Shown piece after piece: positions 32,502 to 32,979 of a DNA stretch of 32,979 nt. Under the pieces are notes generated by a model. The model did not search any database. It was not told where the DNA came from and saw only the letters and a program-made list of their open reading frames with translations. The stretch's first letter is position 1, and each line of letters starts with the position of its first letter. The stretch is from Chloroflexota bacterium (GTDB lineage Bacteria; Chloroflexota; Anaerolineae; UBA7937; B3-Chlor). A program made the position numbers and the translations under genes. The stretch covers positions 1 through 32,979 of the forward strand of contig JAUWLF010000045.1 in assembly GCA_030613785.1 (NCBI GenBank), written 5' to 3'.

Positions 32502-32979
32502 TCATTCCCCTTTCGTCCAAAGCTTGTTAATCATGTCTTTGACGCGGCGCACCGATTCCGGGTGACGGAGGACCACTATGTCCGCCCCTGAGTGAACAAG
32601 AGTCGTGGCGGTCAAGGTTTCCCAGGTTATGGCGCGCTCCTCCCAGTCTCCCCAGGCCTCAGGCACATCCTCGCCCACCTTGGCCTCTTTCGTGCGCCAG
32701 GCTTCCTCACCCGGTGTGACGAGCATAGGTTGCTGGGTCATACCATCGCCCTGGAGGGCAGCCAATCTCAGCCGCTCCATGGCTGAGTAGCCATACTCTA
32801 CGCCATAGCCCAGGGCTGCTGTAGTCGGATCCATGAGTACGCGATCCAGCGACAGCCCTATGTCGCTGATGAGGATGTTCAACTGTTTGGACAGGTTGAC
32901 GTCCATCGCCGTACGCCCATTCACCAAATGCCCGTGAGCCAGGGCGGCGGCTACTATGGTCTTGTAGTTCTTGTCGTCG
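32502..32979 (-). CDS. acsD: Corrinoid/iron-sulfur protein small subunit (AcsD/CdhD), C-terminal part
   Basis: The frame is open to the right edge of the window, so only the C-terminal 158 residues are seen and the start lies beyond base 32979. The visible part begins DDKNYKTIVAAALAHGH and continues with DVNLSKQLNILISDIGLSL and LMDPTTAALGYGVEYGYS, which are typical of AcsD. It forms a heterodimer with AcsC, encoded 3 bases downstream. The remaining pathway genes (acsA, acsB, fhs) may lie just outside the window. Confidence 0.93.
   Translation of the reverse strand, partial: DDKNYKTIVAAALAHGHLVNGRTAMDVNLSKQLNILISDIGLSLDRVLMDPTTAALGYGVEYGYSAMERLRLAALQGDGMTQQPMLVTPGEEAWRTKEAKVGEDVPEAWGDWEERAITWETLTATTLVHSGADIVVLRHPESVRRVKDMINKLWTKGE

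Overview
This window looks like part of the chromosome of an anaerobic, GC-rich bacterium that runs the Wood-Ljungdahl (reductive acetyl-CoA) pathway. The gene set (acsD/acsC/acsE, paired metF/metV, folD, HdrA/HdrB/HdrC-type proteins, a [NiFe] hydrogenase) and a Chloroflexi-style two-TM hypothetical protein suggest Chloroflexota (Anaerolineae- or Dehalococcoidia-like). That placement is inference from gene content and cannot be proved here. No rRNA, tRNA, CRISPR array or insertion sequence was recognised. No gene-free stretch exceeds 300 bases; the longest (about 235 bases each, at 6005-6240 and 30914-31148) hold nothing convincing.

Left part (1-13376, all + strand). It opens with a compact DNA-repair cassette: a UvrD/PcrA-type helicase whose 5' end lies outside the window, an overlapping AddB/Cas4-type iron-sulfur PD-(D/E)XK nuclease, and RecJ. 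A two-TM hypothetical protein follows behind a plausible promoter. Then come a lone lipoyl-bearing 2-oxoacid dehydrogenase E2 with two subunit-binding domains, adenine deaminase, endonuclease IV, a CoA-disulfide-reductase-type flavoprotein and an acyl-CoA synthetase.

Right part (13478-32979, all - strand, converging on the left part). This is one long C1/energy gene cluster. In transcription order it reads: acsD (partial), acsC, acsE, a giant HdrA-GltD-HdrA fusion, an MvhD-type subunit, metV copy 2, hydrogenase small and large subunits, a cNMP-binding-domain histidine kinase, metF copy 2, two single-domain response regulators, metV copy 1, metF copy 1, a fused HdrC-HdrB (HdrD-like) protein, folD and a hydrogenase maturation protease. 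Most spacers are below 100 bases.

The strongest discovery is the MvhD gene. A simple ORF call ends it at 66 residues at an in-frame UGA (25189-25187). Reading through gives a complete 141-residue MvhD whose UGA sits exactly where homologues have the first Cys of the C-x4-C-H motif, and a SECIS-like hairpin begins 16 nt downstream. It is therefore almost certainly a selenoprotein. With the neighbouring HdrA-GltD-HdrA fusion, HdrD-like protein, Tat-less hydrogenase and two MetF/MetV sets, the cluster suggests a cytosolic, selenium-dependent, H2- and pyridine-nucleotide-linked electron-bifurcating methylene-tetrahydrofolate reductase system. The parts are seen in the sequence; their assembly into one complex is inference.
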